Part shown: in pieces, positions 37,240 through 45,567 of the stretch | How the letters are laid out: each line of letters opens with the position of its first letter | Numbering within the stretch: position 1 is the stretch's first letter | Source: Actinacidiphila glaucinigra | Lineage (GTDB): Bacteria; Actinomycetota; Actinomycetes; Streptomycetales; Streptomycetaceae | DNA: 64,000 nt | Assembly: GCF_900188405.1 (NCBI RefSeq) | Contig: NZ_FZOF01000018.1 | Location: forward strand, 64,750-128,749 | Direction: 5' to 3' | The notes under the pieces: model-generated | What the model was told of the DNA's origin: nothing | The model's input: the letters and a program-made list of their open reading frames with translations, nothing else | Database searches by the model: none | Program-made: the position numbers and the translations under genes

Positions 37240-38418
37240 GTGCACCTGGACCACACACCGGAGCAGCAGCGGCTGCGCGCCGAACTCAGGTCGTACTTCG
37301 CCGGACTGGTGCCCGACAACGCCTACGCCCGGCACTTCGACCGGACCGCCGCCAAGCGCTTCTACCGCGAGACCGTCCGACGGCTCGGCCGCGACGGATG
37401 GCTCGGCGTCGGCTGGCCCGAGGAGTACGGCGGCCGCGGCATGACCCCGATGGAACAGTTCATCTTCTTCGACGAGGCAGCCCAGGCGGGCGTCCCGCTG
37501 CCGCTGATGGCGCTCAACACCGTCGGGCCCACGATCATGCAGTTCGGCACCGAGGAGCAGAAGGCGTACTTCCTGCCGCGCATCCTCTCCGGGGAGATCG
37601 ACTTCGCCATCGGCTACTCCGAGCCCGACGCGGGCACCGACCTGGCCGCACTGCGCACCCGCGCCGTACGCGAGGGCGATGCGTATGTCGTCAACGGCCA
37701 GAAGATCTGGACCACCAACGGCGACACCGCCGACTGGGTCTGGCTCGCCGTCCGCACCGACCCCGGCGCGCCGCCCCACAAGGGCATCTCGATCCTCCTG
37801 GTGCCGACCACCGCGCCCGGCTACTCCTGCACGATCATCAACACCCTCGCCTCCCACGACACCACCGCGAGCTACTACGAGGACATCCGCGTCCCCGTCG
37901 ACCGCCGCGTCGGAGAGGAGAACCAGGGCTGGCGGCTGATCACCACCCAGCTCAACCACGAACGCGTCACCCTCGCCGCCCACGGCACGATGGCGATCCG
38001 CGCCTTCCACGACGTGCGCCGCTGGGCCGCCGACACCAAACTGGCCGACGGCCGCCGCGTCATCGACCTCGCCTGGGTCCGCGGCCGCCTCGCCCGCGTC
38101 CACGTCCGGCTGGACGCCATGAAACTGCTCAACTGGCAGATGGTCGACGCCCTCCACCGCGGCAGCCTGACCCCGCACGACGCCTCGGCCGTCAAGGTCT
38201 ACGGCTCCGAGGCCCGTCGTGACGCGTACGCCTGGCTGATGGAGATCACCGCCGCCGTCGGCCCCATGAAGGAGGGCTCCGCGGGCGCCGTCCTCCACGG
38301 CGAGCTGGAACGCGGCTACCGCAGCGCCGTCATCTTCACCTTCGGCGGCGGCAACAACGAGATCCAGCGCGAGATCATCTCCTGGATCGGTCTGGGCATG
38401 CCGCGCGTCCGCCGGTGA
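37240..38418 (+). CDS. Steroid side-chain acyl-CoA dehydrogenase, FadE26/ChsE4-like
   Basis: 392 residues from GTG 37240 with a GGGAGGGG site. Acyl-CoA dehydrogenase fold: YFLPRILSGEIDFAIGYSEP, GTDLAALRTRAVREGDAYVV, NGQKIWTTN, VGEENQGWRLITTQLNHERV (E241 at the usual catalytic-base position) and FTFGGGNNEIQREIISWIGL. The wording follows M. tuberculosis FadE26 (Rv3504, ChsE4), which works as a heterotetramer with FadE27 on C5 and C3 sterol side chains. No FadE27 partner is adjacent; the next gene is a VOC protein. The KstR-like operator upstream fits a sterol role. Confidence 0.85.
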   Translation: MHLDHTPEQQRLRAELRSYFAGLVPDNAYARHFDRTAAKRFYRETVRRLGRDGWLGVGWPEEYGGRGMTPMEQFIFFDEAAQAGVPLPLMALNTVGPTIMQFGTEEQKAYFLPRILSGEIDFAIGYSEPDAGTDLAALRTRAVREGDAYVVNGQKIWTTNGDTADWVWLAVRTDPGAPPHKGISILLVPTTAPGYSCTIINTLASHDTTASYYEDIRVPVDRRVGEENQGWRLITTQLNHERVTLAAHGTMAIRAFHDVRRWAADTKLADGRRVIDLAWVRGRLARVHVRLDAMKLLNWQMVDALHRGSLTPHDASAVKVYGSEARRDAYAWLMEITAAVGPMKEGSAGAVLHGELERGYRSAVIFTFGGGNNEIQREIISWIGLGMPRVRR

Positions 38419-38514
38419 GCGGGCGGCCCCCGCAGGTCCTACGTCCACCGGCGTAACGCACGACGGGACCTCCGCTCGATGCCCGGCCCCCGGACACGGC
38501 CTGGCGTGCGGCGC

Positions 38515-38913
38515 ATGGAGATCCCCGAGCAGTACAAGTACGCCGTCATCCCGCACGCGTTGGTCGACGGGGCCGCCGAGGCGATCAGGTTCTGCGCCGC
38601 CGCGTTCGGAGCGACGGAGTCCTTCCGGCTCGAAGGCGACGACGGGCGGATCGTGCACGCCGAGATCACGATCCACCGCTCCACCCTCATGCTCGGTGAC
38701 GCCGAGGCCCCGGGGCGTCCGCCCGCCGCGGCCGGGCCCTCCGTCGTCCTGCACGTCTACGTGCCGGACGTGGACGCGCTGACCGGCCGGGCCGTGGCCG
38801 CCGGCGCCGAACTGCTCACGGCCCCGGCCGACATGCCCTACGGCGCACGGCAGTCGATGCTCCGCGACCCCTTCGGGCACGTCTGGATCCTTCTGACGCC
38901 CCTCGACGGCTGA
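38515..38913 (+). CDS. VOC-family (PhnB/glyoxalase-like) protein
   Basis: 132 residues from ATG 38515; an ATG at 38479 would add 12 residues of unlikely sequence. YAVIPHALVDGAAEAIRFCA, AAFGATESFRLEGDDGRIVH, AEITIHRSTLMLGDAE and YGARQSMLRDPFGHVWIL match the PhnB-like subgroup of vicinal oxygen chelate proteins. The metal ligands (His, Glu) typical of VOC are present in part (HAEI). Function is not deducible. Convergent with the nucleotidyltransferase, with no gap between stops. Confidence 0.8.
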   Translation: MEIPEQYKYAVIPHALVDGAAEAIRFCAAAFGATESFRLEGDDGRIVHAEITIHRSTLMLGDAEAPGRPPAAAGPSVVLHVYVPDVDALTGRAVAAGAELLTAPADMPYGARQSMLRDPFGHVWILLTPLDG

Positions 38914-39408
38914 TCAGAAGTGGGTGGCGATCCCGAAGGCCTCGCGGAGCCGGCGCATGTCGTGGCGGTCCCGTTCGGCCGGCTCGTACCCCTGGTGGAA
39001 GGAGACCTGCTGCTCGGCCGACAGGCAGGGGACGGCGGTCCGCTCCACCTCGCCGGTGACGAAGCACGCGGCCGGGTAGCCGAAGGGGCGCCCCGGCTCC
39101 GGCGACGCCTGCTCGGCGCTCCCGTCGGCGGCGAAGGTCAGGGGGTGCAGGTCGATCTCGCGGCCCCGGGCGTCGGTGACGACGAAGCGCACCGGCCGCC
39201 CGTCGAGCGACTCGGCGAAACCGGCCGCCGCCAGCGCCGCGACGACGGCCTCCTCCTGCTCGTGGCGGTGCATGAGGTCCAGGTCCCGGTGGTCCCGGGT
39301 CTGCCTGCCCAGCAGGGCGTCGATCCCCCAGCCCCCGCCGACCCAGACCTCGGCGCCGGCCCCGCGCAGCAGGCCCAGGATCTCCACCACGTCCCGTCCG
39401 GTCATCAT
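38914..39408 (-). CDS. Nucleotidyltransferase, aminoglycoside/lincosamide LinB-like
   Basis: 164 residues. The catalytic motif is GGWGIDALLGRQTRDHRDLD (GG, then DxD), followed by GREIDLHPLTFAADG with the third Asp. The FGYPAACFVTGEV and FHQGYEPAERDRHDMRRL segments match the LinB/AadA-like group that adenylylates small antibiotics, though many genomic copies are of unknown role. ATG at 39408 has a GGGAGGGG site ~9 nt upstream; tandem 13-bp repeats lie in its promoter region. Confidence 0.75.
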   Translation of the reverse strand: MMTGRDVVEILGLLRGAGAEVWVGGGWGIDALLGRQTRDHRDLDLMHRHEQEEAVVAALAAAGFAESLDGRPVRFVVTDARGREIDLHPLTFAADGSAEQASPEPGRPFGYPAACFVTGEVERTAVPCLSAEQQVSFHQGYEPAERDRHDMRRLREAFGIATHF

Positions 39409-39455
39409 CGGCACGTCCCCTCCCTCGCCCGGGTCGAAGTCCCAGGGTGCCACCC

Positions 39456-39520
39456 GGGCCGGATCACGGGGCCGGATCACGGGGCCGGATCACGGGGCCG
39501 GATCACTGGGCCGGATCACT
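39456..39520. repeat. Five tandem copies of a 13-bp unit
   Basis: Units of GGGCCGGATCAC followed by G or T are repeated exactly five times (last base G in units 1-3, T in units 4-5), then a partial unit GGGCCCGG. Located 48-112 bp upstream of the nucleotidyltransferase start. Perfect short tandem repeats of this kind change copy number by slippage. Confidence 0.9.
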
Positions 39521-39603
39521 GGGCCCGGAACTCCGGAGTATCGTGGAACCAGCGGTGGTCCCTCGTGACCGCCGCGCGGCGGTGGGGCCCGCCGTACCCG
39601 AAC

Positions 39604-39675
39604 CGCGGTGAGGATGCCGCCAACGGTCCCTACTTGTGACGGAACGCGCCCTGCGCAGGGGCGCCCCACGAGTAG
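39604..39675 (+). promoter_or_regulatory. Structured 5' leader of the crcB operon
   Basis: CTACTTGTG (39630-39638) pairs with CACGAGTAG (39667-39675; one G-U), enclosing GCGCCC/GGGCGC (39646-39651, 39659-39664) with a 7-nt loop; the crcB ATG is at 39683. Just before it, GCGG-TGA-GGAT-G-CCGC then CAAC, GTCC and CTAC (39605-39633) echoes the layout of the fluoride riboswitch (stem, loop that pseudoknots, AAC, pseudoknot partner, CUAC) but lacks the usual intervening hairpin and is not a confident match. Confidence 0.3.
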
Positions 39676-39682
39676 GAGACGC

Positions 39683-40171
39683 ATGACCTCGCCGGCCCCC
39701 CTCCCCCCGATGACCGAGCCCGCATCGCCCGACGCCGAGCCCCCGCCGCCCCTGCCGCGATCCGCGCGGATACGGGAGCAGGCGCCCGCCGTCGGCGTGG
39801 TCGCGGTCGGCGGTGCCCTGGGGGCGTGCGCGCGCTACGGCGCGGGCCTGCTGTGGCCCACCGCGCCGGGCGCCTTCCCGTGGACCACCCTCGGCGTCAA
39901 CGCGCTCGGCTGCGCCGTGATCGGCGTGTTCATGGTCGTCATCACCGAGATGTGGTCCGCGCACCGGCTCGTCCGCCCGTTCTTCGGCACCGGCGTGCTC
40001 GGCGGCTTCACCACCTTCTCCACGTACGCCGTCGACATCCACGGCCTGGTCGAGGGCGGTCACGCCGAGGCGGGACTCGCCTACCTCGCCGCGACCCCGC
40101 TGATCGCCCTGGCGGCGGTGTGGGGCGCGGCGCACACGGCCCGCCGCCTGATCGGATGGAGGCAGACATGA
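39683..40171 (+). CDS. crcB: Fluoride exporter CrcB/Fluc, first paralogue
   Basis: 162 residues with a Pro-rich N-terminal tail (~50 residues) before four transmembrane helices. VAVGGALGACARYGAGLLWP, FPWTTLGVNALGCAVIGVFM, FFGTGVLGGFTTFSTYAVDI are Fluc family motifs: N in GVNALGC and the FTTFSTY pore segment. It forms a dual-topology or hetero-dimeric F- channel; two unequal paralogues in one operon suggest a heterodimer. Overlaps the next gene by ATGA. Confidence 0.93.
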   Translation: MTSPAPLPPMTEPASPDAEPPPPLPRSARIREQAPAVGVVAVGGALGACARYGAGLLWPTAPGAFPWTTLGVNALGCAVIGVFMVVITEMWSAHRLVRPFFGTGVLGGFTTFSTYAVDIHGLVEGGHAEAGLAYLAATPLIALAAVWGAAHTARRLIGWRQT

Positions 40172-40515
40172 CACGCCTGAACGGCACCGCGCTGCGGCTG
40201 ACGATCCTGATCGGCGACAACGACACCTGGCACCACAAGCCGCTGTGCTCCGAGATCACCCGCCGCGCGCACGAAGCCGGCCTGGCCGGGGCCAGCGTCT
40301 TCCACGGGGTCGAGGGCTTCGGCGCCTCCTCGCTGATCCACACCAGCCGGCTGCTCTCGCTGAGCGACAACCTTCCGGTGGCCGTCGTCATCGTCGACCA
40401 CGAGGAGCGCATCCGCGCGTTCCTGCCGCAACTCGACGAACTGGTCACCGAGGGGCTGGTCACCCTCGACGAGGTCGAGGTCATCCGCTACGTCGGACGG
40501 GGGAACCACGGGTGA
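40168..40515 (+). CDS. DUF190 domain-containing protein
   Basis: 115 residues: ALRLTILIGDNDTWHHKPLC, SEITRRAHEAGLAGASVFHG, VEGFGASSLIHTSRLLSLSD and LPVAVVIVDHEERIRAFLPQ are typical DUF190 (PF02641), a PII-like ferredoxin-like fold. DUF190 genes are repeatedly found between crcB genes and may regulate or stabilise the channel. Overlaps crcB on both sides by four bases. Confidence 0.92.
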   Translation: MTRLNGTALRLTILIGDNDTWHHKPLCSEITRRAHEAGLAGASVFHGVEGFGASSLIHTSRLLSLSDNLPVAVVIVDHEERIRAFLPQLDELVTEGLVTLDEVEVIRYVGRGNHG

Positions 40516-40886
40516 ACTGGATGCTCGTCATCGCCGGGGCCGTGGTCGGTGCGCCGCTGCGGTACCTCACCGACCGTGCCGTCCAGGCCCGGCACGACAC
40601 CGTGTTCCCGTGGGGCACCTTCACCGTCAACGTGGTCGGCTGCCTCGTCCTGGGGCTGCTGGCCGGCGCGGTCACCTACGGCGCGGCCTCCCACTCGGTC
40701 CAGCTCCTGGTCGGCACGGGTTTCTGCGGGGCGCTCACCACCTACTCGACCTTCTCGTACGAGACCCTGCGGCTGGCCGAGACCGGGGCGCGGTTCTTCG
40801 CCGTCGCCAACGTCGTCGCGAGCGTGGTCGCCGGCATCGGCGCGGCGTTCACCGGTGCCGCGCTGGCCCAGGCGATCTGGGCCTGA
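40512..40886 (+). CDS. crcB: Fluoride exporter CrcB/Fluc, second paralogue
   Basis: 124 residues from GTG 40512 (GTGA overlap). VIAGAVVGAPLRYLTDRAVQ, FPWGTFTVNVVGCLVLGLLA, VGTGFCGALTTYSTFSYETL are Fluc motifs with the NxxG and TTYSTFS pore segments. It lacks the long Pro-rich tail of the first paralogue. Four transmembrane helices. Likely partner subunit for fluoride export across the cytoplasmic membrane. Confidence 0.94.
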   Translation: MNWMLVIAGAVVGAPLRYLTDRAVQARHDTVFPWGTFTVNVVGCLVLGLLAGAVTYGAASHSVQLLVGTGFCGALTTYSTFSYETLRLAETGARFFAVANVVASVVAGIGAAFTGAALAQAIWA

Positions 40887-41062
40887 GCGGTACCCGGTAC
40901 CGGAAAGCCTCCGAACAGGACGTTCCGCGCAACCCACCTAAAATGAAGAGGTCCACACTCCGGCCTGTCGCCCGGAGCGGACGCGGGTGTGCTCCCCGCC
41001 GACAGGCGCCGCGAGGAGTGCGCCGCGCCCGGGCGACGCGGCTCCCACCGCGGGAGGACTCC

Positions 41063-41518
41063 ATGTCCCTGACCCAGCGTCCCGGCACCCGGATCCAGAC
41101 GGCGGGCCACGCCCAGACCCCACCGGCCGACATCCGCGACTCGCTGTTCACGGCGCCCCTGCTGCTGATCGGCGGGTGGCTGTTCGCCGGCGGCTGGGCG
41201 CTGGCGTACCCCAACACGCACATCGGGAACAACGTACGCAACGTCGACCTCGTCTTCGCGACCATCATCCTGCTCAACGCGATCGCGCGCGTCGCCCGGA
41301 CCCGCGGGCCGGGCAGCGACGTCATCACCATCGTGAGCGGTGCCTGCCTGATCGTCTCGCCGTTCGTCTTCGGCTACTTCGGCGATCCGGGAGCCGGGCT
41401 CGCGCCCCTCAACCAGATCGTCACGGGTGCGGTCCTGATGGTCCTCGGCGCGGTGAGCCTCGCGCTGATCGAGCGACGGCGTCCCCGCCCGCGGGCGGAC
41501 GCCGCGCCCGCCCGCTGA
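41063..41518 (+). CDS. SPW repeat-containing membrane protein
   Basis: 151 residues with about four transmembrane segments in two similar halves: LFTAPLLLIGGWLFAGGWAL, NVDLVFATIILLNAIARVAR, then SGACLIVSPFVFGYFGDPGA and QIVTGAVLMVLGAVSLALIE. The SPF-VFGYF segment is the SPW-type repeat (PF03779). Function unknown. Start at ATG 41063 after GCGGGAGGA ribosome site. 176 bp upstream separate it from the crcB operon. Confidence 0.78.
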   Translation: MSLTQRPGTRIQTAGHAQTPPADIRDSLFTAPLLLIGGWLFAGGWALAYPNTHIGNNVRNVDLVFATIILLNAIARVARTRGPGSDVITIVSGACLIVSPFVFGYFGDPGAGLAPLNQIVTGAVLMVLGAVSLALIERRRPRPRADAAPAR

Positions 41519-41659
41519 CGCGCCCGCTCGGGAAGGCCGCGCGGGGCAGACCCGGCGCCCCGCGCGGCCCTATGCTCGGCGCTGCGGGCACCAGGCCGTG
41601 CGTCGCCGTCCCGGTCACGGGTGGGGCCGGCCGTGGTCGCACGGCGACAGGAGGCTGCG

Positions 41660-42526
41660 ATGCGCGACGCCGACCCCGGGCTCTTCGGGCCCGCCTCGGT
41701 CACCTGGCAGATGCACGGCGACCCCATGATGTGGATCGCCGGTGTACGGGCGCTGTACCTGCAGGCGCTGCACCCGCGCGCGGTGCGCGGCGTCACGCAG
41801 AACTCGGACTTCCGCCGGGACGCGTGGGGCCGGCTGCTGCGCACCGCGGACTTCGTCGGCACGATCACCTACGGCACCACGCTGCAGGCCGAGCGGGCCG
41901 GGGCCAAGGTGCGCGGCATCCACCGCAGGCTGTCCGCGACCGATCCGGACACCGGGGAGCGCTTCCCCGTCGACGATCCCGCACTGCTGCTGTGGGTGCA
42001 CTGCGCGGAGATCGACTCCTACCTGGAGGTGGCGCGGCGCTCCGGCTTCCCCCTCTCCGACGCGCAGGCCGACGCCTACGTCGCCGAACAGTGCGAGGCC
42101 GCACGGCTGGTGGGCCTGGACCCGGCCGAGGTACCCGACGACACCGGGTCGCTCGCCGCGTACTTCGAGAAGGTGCGGCCCGAACTGGCCGCCACCCCCG
42201 AGGCGCTGGAGGTCTTCGCCTTCCTGCAGGGGCCGCCCGTGCCCCGGGCGCTGCTGCCGCTGCGGCTCGCCGTGTGGGGCCGCGCCACCGCACTGGCCTA
42301 CGCCGCGCTGCCGCCCTTCGCCCACGAGCTGTACGGGCGGCCCGCCCCGGCCGTCCCCGTCACCGGGCGGCGGCTGCGCGGTACGGGGCTGCTGCTGCGC
42401 ACGATCCCCTCCTACGTGCGCTGGCAACTGCCGCCCGGGCACATCCTCAAGGCGGTCGGACGTCTCGGCCCCGGCACCCACCCGTCCGCCCACCGGCTGC
42501 GCGAACAGGAGCGTTCCCCGGGGTAA
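41660..42526 (+). CDS. DUF2236 / MpaB-family oxygenase-like protein
   Basis: 288 residues from ATG 41660 with an AGGAGG site. PASVTWQMHGDPMMWIAGVR, ALYLQALHPRAVRGV, DFVGTITYGTTLQAERAGAK, LLLWVHCAEIDSYLEVARRS match the DUF2236 (ER-bound oxygenase MpaB/MpaB', latex clearing protein-like) fold, which holds a heme or metal between conserved His; LHPR, WVHC are candidate ligands. Substrate unknown. A mono-cistronic gene before the kinase. Confidence 0.82.
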   Translation: MRDADPGLFGPASVTWQMHGDPMMWIAGVRALYLQALHPRAVRGVTQNSDFRRDAWGRLLRTADFVGTITYGTTLQAERAGAKVRGIHRRLSATDPDTGERFPVDDPALLLWVHCAEIDSYLEVARRSGFPLSDAQADAYVAEQCEAARLVGLDPAEVPDDTGSLAAYFEKVRPELAATPEALEVFAFLQGPPVPRALLPLRLAVWGRATALAYAALPPFAHELYGRPAPAVPVTGRRLRGTGLLLRTIPSYVRWQLPPGHILKAVGRLGPGTHPSAHRLREQERSPG

Positions 42527-42603
42527 CGGCGGGTCCCCAAGCGCGTCCCCCGCGTCCATACTGGGGTGCGGGGAGAGGCGGACGACCGGGGGCGGCGTAC
42601 ACC

Positions 42604-44661
42604 ATGACGGCAGCTCAGTACGACGGGGGAACACTGCTGCGCGAGCGCTACCGGCTGCGGGAGCGGATCGGGCGCGGCGGCATGGGCGAGGTGTGGAAGG
42701 CGCTGGACGAGTCGCTGGGCCGGGAGGTCGCGGTCAAGTGCCTGAAGCCGACGAGCCCTTCGCTCGACCCGTCCGTGCACCGGGTGCTGCGGGAGCGGTT
42801 CCGCAGGGAGGCACGGGTCGCGGCGGCGCTCCAGCACCGGGGCGTCACCGTCGTCCACGACTTCGGCGAGAGCGACGGCGTGCTCTTCCTCGTCATGGAA
42901 CTGCTGGACGGCCGCAACCTGAAGCAGCTGCTCGGTGACAACGAGGGCCGCCCGCTGCCCCTGCCCGACGTCACCGACATCGCCGCGCAGATCGCGGCGG
43001 CCCTCGCGTACACCCACGCCCGGGGCATCGTGCACCGCGACCTGAAGCCGGCGAACGTCATGCGGCTCGCCGACGGGGACGTCAAGATCTGCGACTTCGG
43101 CATCGCCCGCCTCGGTCACGACATCGGCTTCACCTCGCGGCTGACCGGCACCGGGGTCGCCATGGGCAGCCCCCACTACATGTCGCCGGAACAGATCGGC
43201 GGCGAGGACGGGATCGACCACCGCAGCGACCTCTACTCGCTGGGCTGCGTGCTCTACGAGATCGCCACCGGAGCGCCGCCCTTCGACCTCGACGACACCT
43301 GGGCCGTCCTGGTCGGCCACCGCGACACCCCGCCCCGCCCGCCGCGCGAACACCGGCCCGACCTGCCGGGCGAACTGGAGCAGCTCGTCCTCGACCTGCT
43401 CGCCAAGAGCCCGGAGGAGCGCCCGCAGAGCGCGGCGGACGTGGCGGGCCGGCTCAAGACGCTCCGCGACGGCGGGCACGGCGGGCACGGCGGGCACGGC
43501 GGGCACGGCGGCACCCGCCCCGCGTCCGGGCTGCCGTCCTGGGCGCGCCGTCTGGAACTGCAGTCGGGGGCGCCCAGCGCGCACGGCACCGGGGTCCTGG
43601 CGAGCCGGCACACCGCGGCCGTCGGTCTCGCCCGGCTGGGCCGCTGGTCCGAGGCCGAGCGGACGCACCGCGCCGTCGCCGAGGAGCGCGAGCGGCTGCT
43701 CGGCGCCGCCCACCCCGACACGCTGACCAGCCGCTACGAACTCGCCCTGTGCCTCAGCCGCGGCGGCCGGCACGCCGAGGCGCTGCGCATGTACGACGAC
43801 GTGGCGGCGGCCCGGGCGCGCGCGCTGGGGCCCGATCACCCCGGCACGCTCGCCGCCGGCCAGGAGGCCGCCTATGTGCTCGGGCGCCTCGGCCGTCACG
43901 AGGAGGCCCGCCAGGGGTACGCCGCGGTGCTCGCCGCCCGGGAACTGCGGCAGGGCACCGACCACCCCGACACCCTGCACTGCCGGCACAACCTCGCCGT
44001 CACGCTCGGGCGGCTCGGCCGTACGCAGGAGGCGTACGCCTCGGCAGCCCAGGTCGCGGACTCCCGCACCCGCGTTCTGGGCCCCTCCCATCCCGACACG
44101 CTCACCACCCGCTGCGAGGTCGGCCATCTGCTCGGGCTGCTCGGCCGCTGGCCGGAGGCGCGTGCCACCTATGCCCACGTCGCCGCGATCCGGTCCGGAC
44201 TGCTGGGCGCCGACCACCCGGAGACCCTCGCCACCCGCCATGAACTGGGCATCTGCCTGGGGCGGATGGGCCTCGGCGCCGAGGCCCACGAGCTCTACAC
44301 CGACCTCGTGGCCCTCCGCACCCGCGTCTCGGGGCCGGCCCACCCCGACACCCTCCGCGCCCGGCACGGCCTCGGGGTCAACCTCGGGCGCCTGGGCCGC
44401 TGGCGGGACGCCCTCGCCGAGGCCCGCGACGTCACGGCGGTCCGCACCCGGGTCCTCGGCGCGGAGCACCCGGACACACTCGTCAGCCGCCGCGAGGCCG
44501 CCGTCGCCCTCGGCTGGCTCGGCGACTGGCGCGAGGCCCTGGCCCTCCACGAGTCCGTGGGGGAGGCCCGTGAGCGCGTCCTCGGCCCGGACCATCCGGA
44601 CACGGTCGCCAGCCGGCAGGACCGGGCCCTGTGCCGCGAGCAGCTGGGCCTGCGCGACTGA
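42604..44661 (+). CDS. Ser/Thr protein kinase with C-terminal TPR-like repeats
   Basis: 685 residues. PASTA-less Hanks-type kinase domain (1-~285): glycine loop IGRGGMGEVW, ATP Lys45 in VAVKCLK, catalytic HRDLKPAN with Asp146, DFG at 164-166, APE-like SPEQI. A Gly-His linker (GGHGGHGGHGGHGG) from residue ~290 is encoded by 9-bp tandem repeats. From ~330 to the end about eight 42-residue repeats with LGRxxEA...HPDTLxxRxxL form a tetratricopeptide (TPR_10) solenoid. No transmembrane segment, so it is cytosolic; the TPRs probably recruit substrates or partners. Confidence 0.9.
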   Translation: MTAAQYDGGTLLRERYRLRERIGRGGMGEVWKALDESLGREVAVKCLKPTSPSLDPSVHRVLRERFRREARVAAALQHRGVTVVHDFGESDGVLFLVMELLDGRNLKQLLGDNEGRPLPLPDVTDIAAQIAAALAYTHARGIVHRDLKPANVMRLADGDVKICDFGIARLGHDIGFTSRLTGTGVAMGSPHYMSPEQIGGEDGIDHRSDLYSLGCVLYEIATGAPPFDLDDTWAVLVGHRDTPPRPPREHRPDLPGELEQLVLDLLAKSPEERPQSAADVAGRLKTLRDGGHGGHGGHGGHGGTRPASGLPSWARRLELQSGAPSAHGTGVLASRHTAAVGLARLGRWSEAERTHRAVAEERERLLGAAHPDTLTSRYELALCLSRGGRHAEALRMYDDVAAARARALGPDHPGTLAAGQEAAYVLGRLGRHEEARQGYAAVLAARELRQGTDHPDTLHCRHNLAVTLGRLGRTQEAYASAAQVADSRTRVLGPSHPDTLTTRCEVGHLLGLLGRWPEARATYAHVAAIRSGLLGADHPETLATRHELGICLGRMGLGAEAHELYTDLVALRTRVSGPAHPDTLRARHGLGVNLGRLGRWRDALAEARDVTAVRTRVLGAEHPDTLVSRREAAVALGWLGDWREALALHESVGEARERVLGPDHPDTVASRQDRALCREQLGLRD
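43471..43506. repeat. Four 9-bp tandem units inside the kinase gene
   Basis: GGCGGGCAC repeated exactly four times, coding GGH units of the linker between kinase and TPR domains. Copy-number change would stay in frame and alter linker length. No other function is evident. Confidence 0.9.
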
Positions 44662-44667
44662 CCCGGT

Positions 44668-45567
44668 TCAGGGACGACCGGTGAGCTGTGCCCGGGCCGC
44701 CTTGCGGAACGCCGCCACGAGCCGGTTGCCGTCGTCGGCGCGGGTCGCCAGCACGACGTGGCTGGGCTCGACACCCTCGAGGGGGATCGCGGTGAGGTCG
44801 GGGCGCAGGCTGCCGCGGACGCCCGCCGAGATGGCCACGGCCTCCCCGGCGGCGACCACCTCGAACTTGTCCTCGACGGCGTCGATCACGGGGCCGTCCG
44901 GTGCCCGGCTGCCGTCCGGCCGGGGATCGATGAGCCAGAACGCGCTCCACGACGGGTCGGACTCCCGGACCCGCGGCAGGGGTTCGCCGGCGATGTCGTC
45001 GAGGGTGACGGACTCCTTGCCCGCCAGGCGGTGGTCCAACGGCACCACCAGCACCCGGGGTTCGTCGTACAGCACGGTCACCTGCAGCCCGCCGGTGGGG
45101 AACGGCAGCCGGGTCACCAGCGCGTCCACCCGGTGGTCCAGCAGCGCCGCGCTCGCCTCGTTCCAGGGCACGTGCTGGGTGCGCACGTCGGCGTCCGGAT
45201 GCCGGCGGCGCAGCTCCCGCACCGCGGGGGTGACGATGAGGCCCGCGGTGTAGCCCACGGTGATCCGGCTGGGCCGGGCGGCGGCACGGGTCTCGGCCGC
45301 CGCGCTCGCGGCCGAGCGCAGCAGCGCCCTGGCCCGGGGCAGGAACACCTCCCCGGCCTCGGTGAGGACGGTGCCCCGCGGGGTGCGGTCCAGCAGGCGC
45401 GCGCCGAGCTGCTGCTCCAGGCGCCGGACCTGCCGGCTCAGGGACGGCTGCGTGACGTGCAGCGCCTCGGCGGCGCGGCCGAAGTGCCGGTGCTCGGCGA
45501 CGGCCGTGAAGTAGCGCACGAGCCGCAGGTCGAGGTCCGGCGGCGCGGCGGAGGACGACTCGGACAT
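44668..45567 (-). CDS. LysR-family transcriptional regulator
   Basis: 299 residues. N-terminal HTH: DLRLVRYFTAVAEHRHFGRA, AEALHVTQPSLSRQVRRLEQ, QLGARLLDRTPRGTVLTEAG; C-terminal LysR_substrate domain with two alpha/beta lobes (RITVGYTAGLIVTPAVREL, ALVTRLPFPTGGLQV). Divergent from the NAD-epimerase gene across 181 bp, the usual layout for LysR proteins that control their neighbour. Effector unknown. Confidence 0.92.
   Translation of the reverse strand: MSESSSAAPPDLDLRLVRYFTAVAEHRHFGRAAEALHVTQPSLSRQVRRLEQQLGARLLDRTPRGTVLTEAGEVFLPRARALLRSAASAAAETRAAARPSRITVGYTAGLIVTPAVRELRRRHPDADVRTQHVPWNEASAALLDHRVDALVTRLPFPTGGLQVTVLYDEPRVLVVPLDHRLAGKESVTLDDIAGEPLPRVRESDPSWSAFWLIDPRPDGSRAPDGPVIDAVEDKFEVVAAGEAVAISAGVRGSLRPDLTAIPLEGVEPSHVVLATRADDGNRLVAAFRKAARAQLTGRP

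Noticed and set aside
38914..39408. A firm antibiotic-resistance label for the LinB-like gene
   Set aside because: Family members in Streptomyces are often untested; the motif shows a nucleotidyltransferase, not the substrate.
39604..39633. A confident fluoride riboswitch call
   Set aside because: The conserved hairpin between AAC and the pseudoknot partner is missing; kept only as a low-confidence leader.
40987..42603. N-terminal extension of the kinase frame over 539 codons
   Set aside because: The frame is open by composition through two other genes; the kinase domain begins just after ATG 42604.
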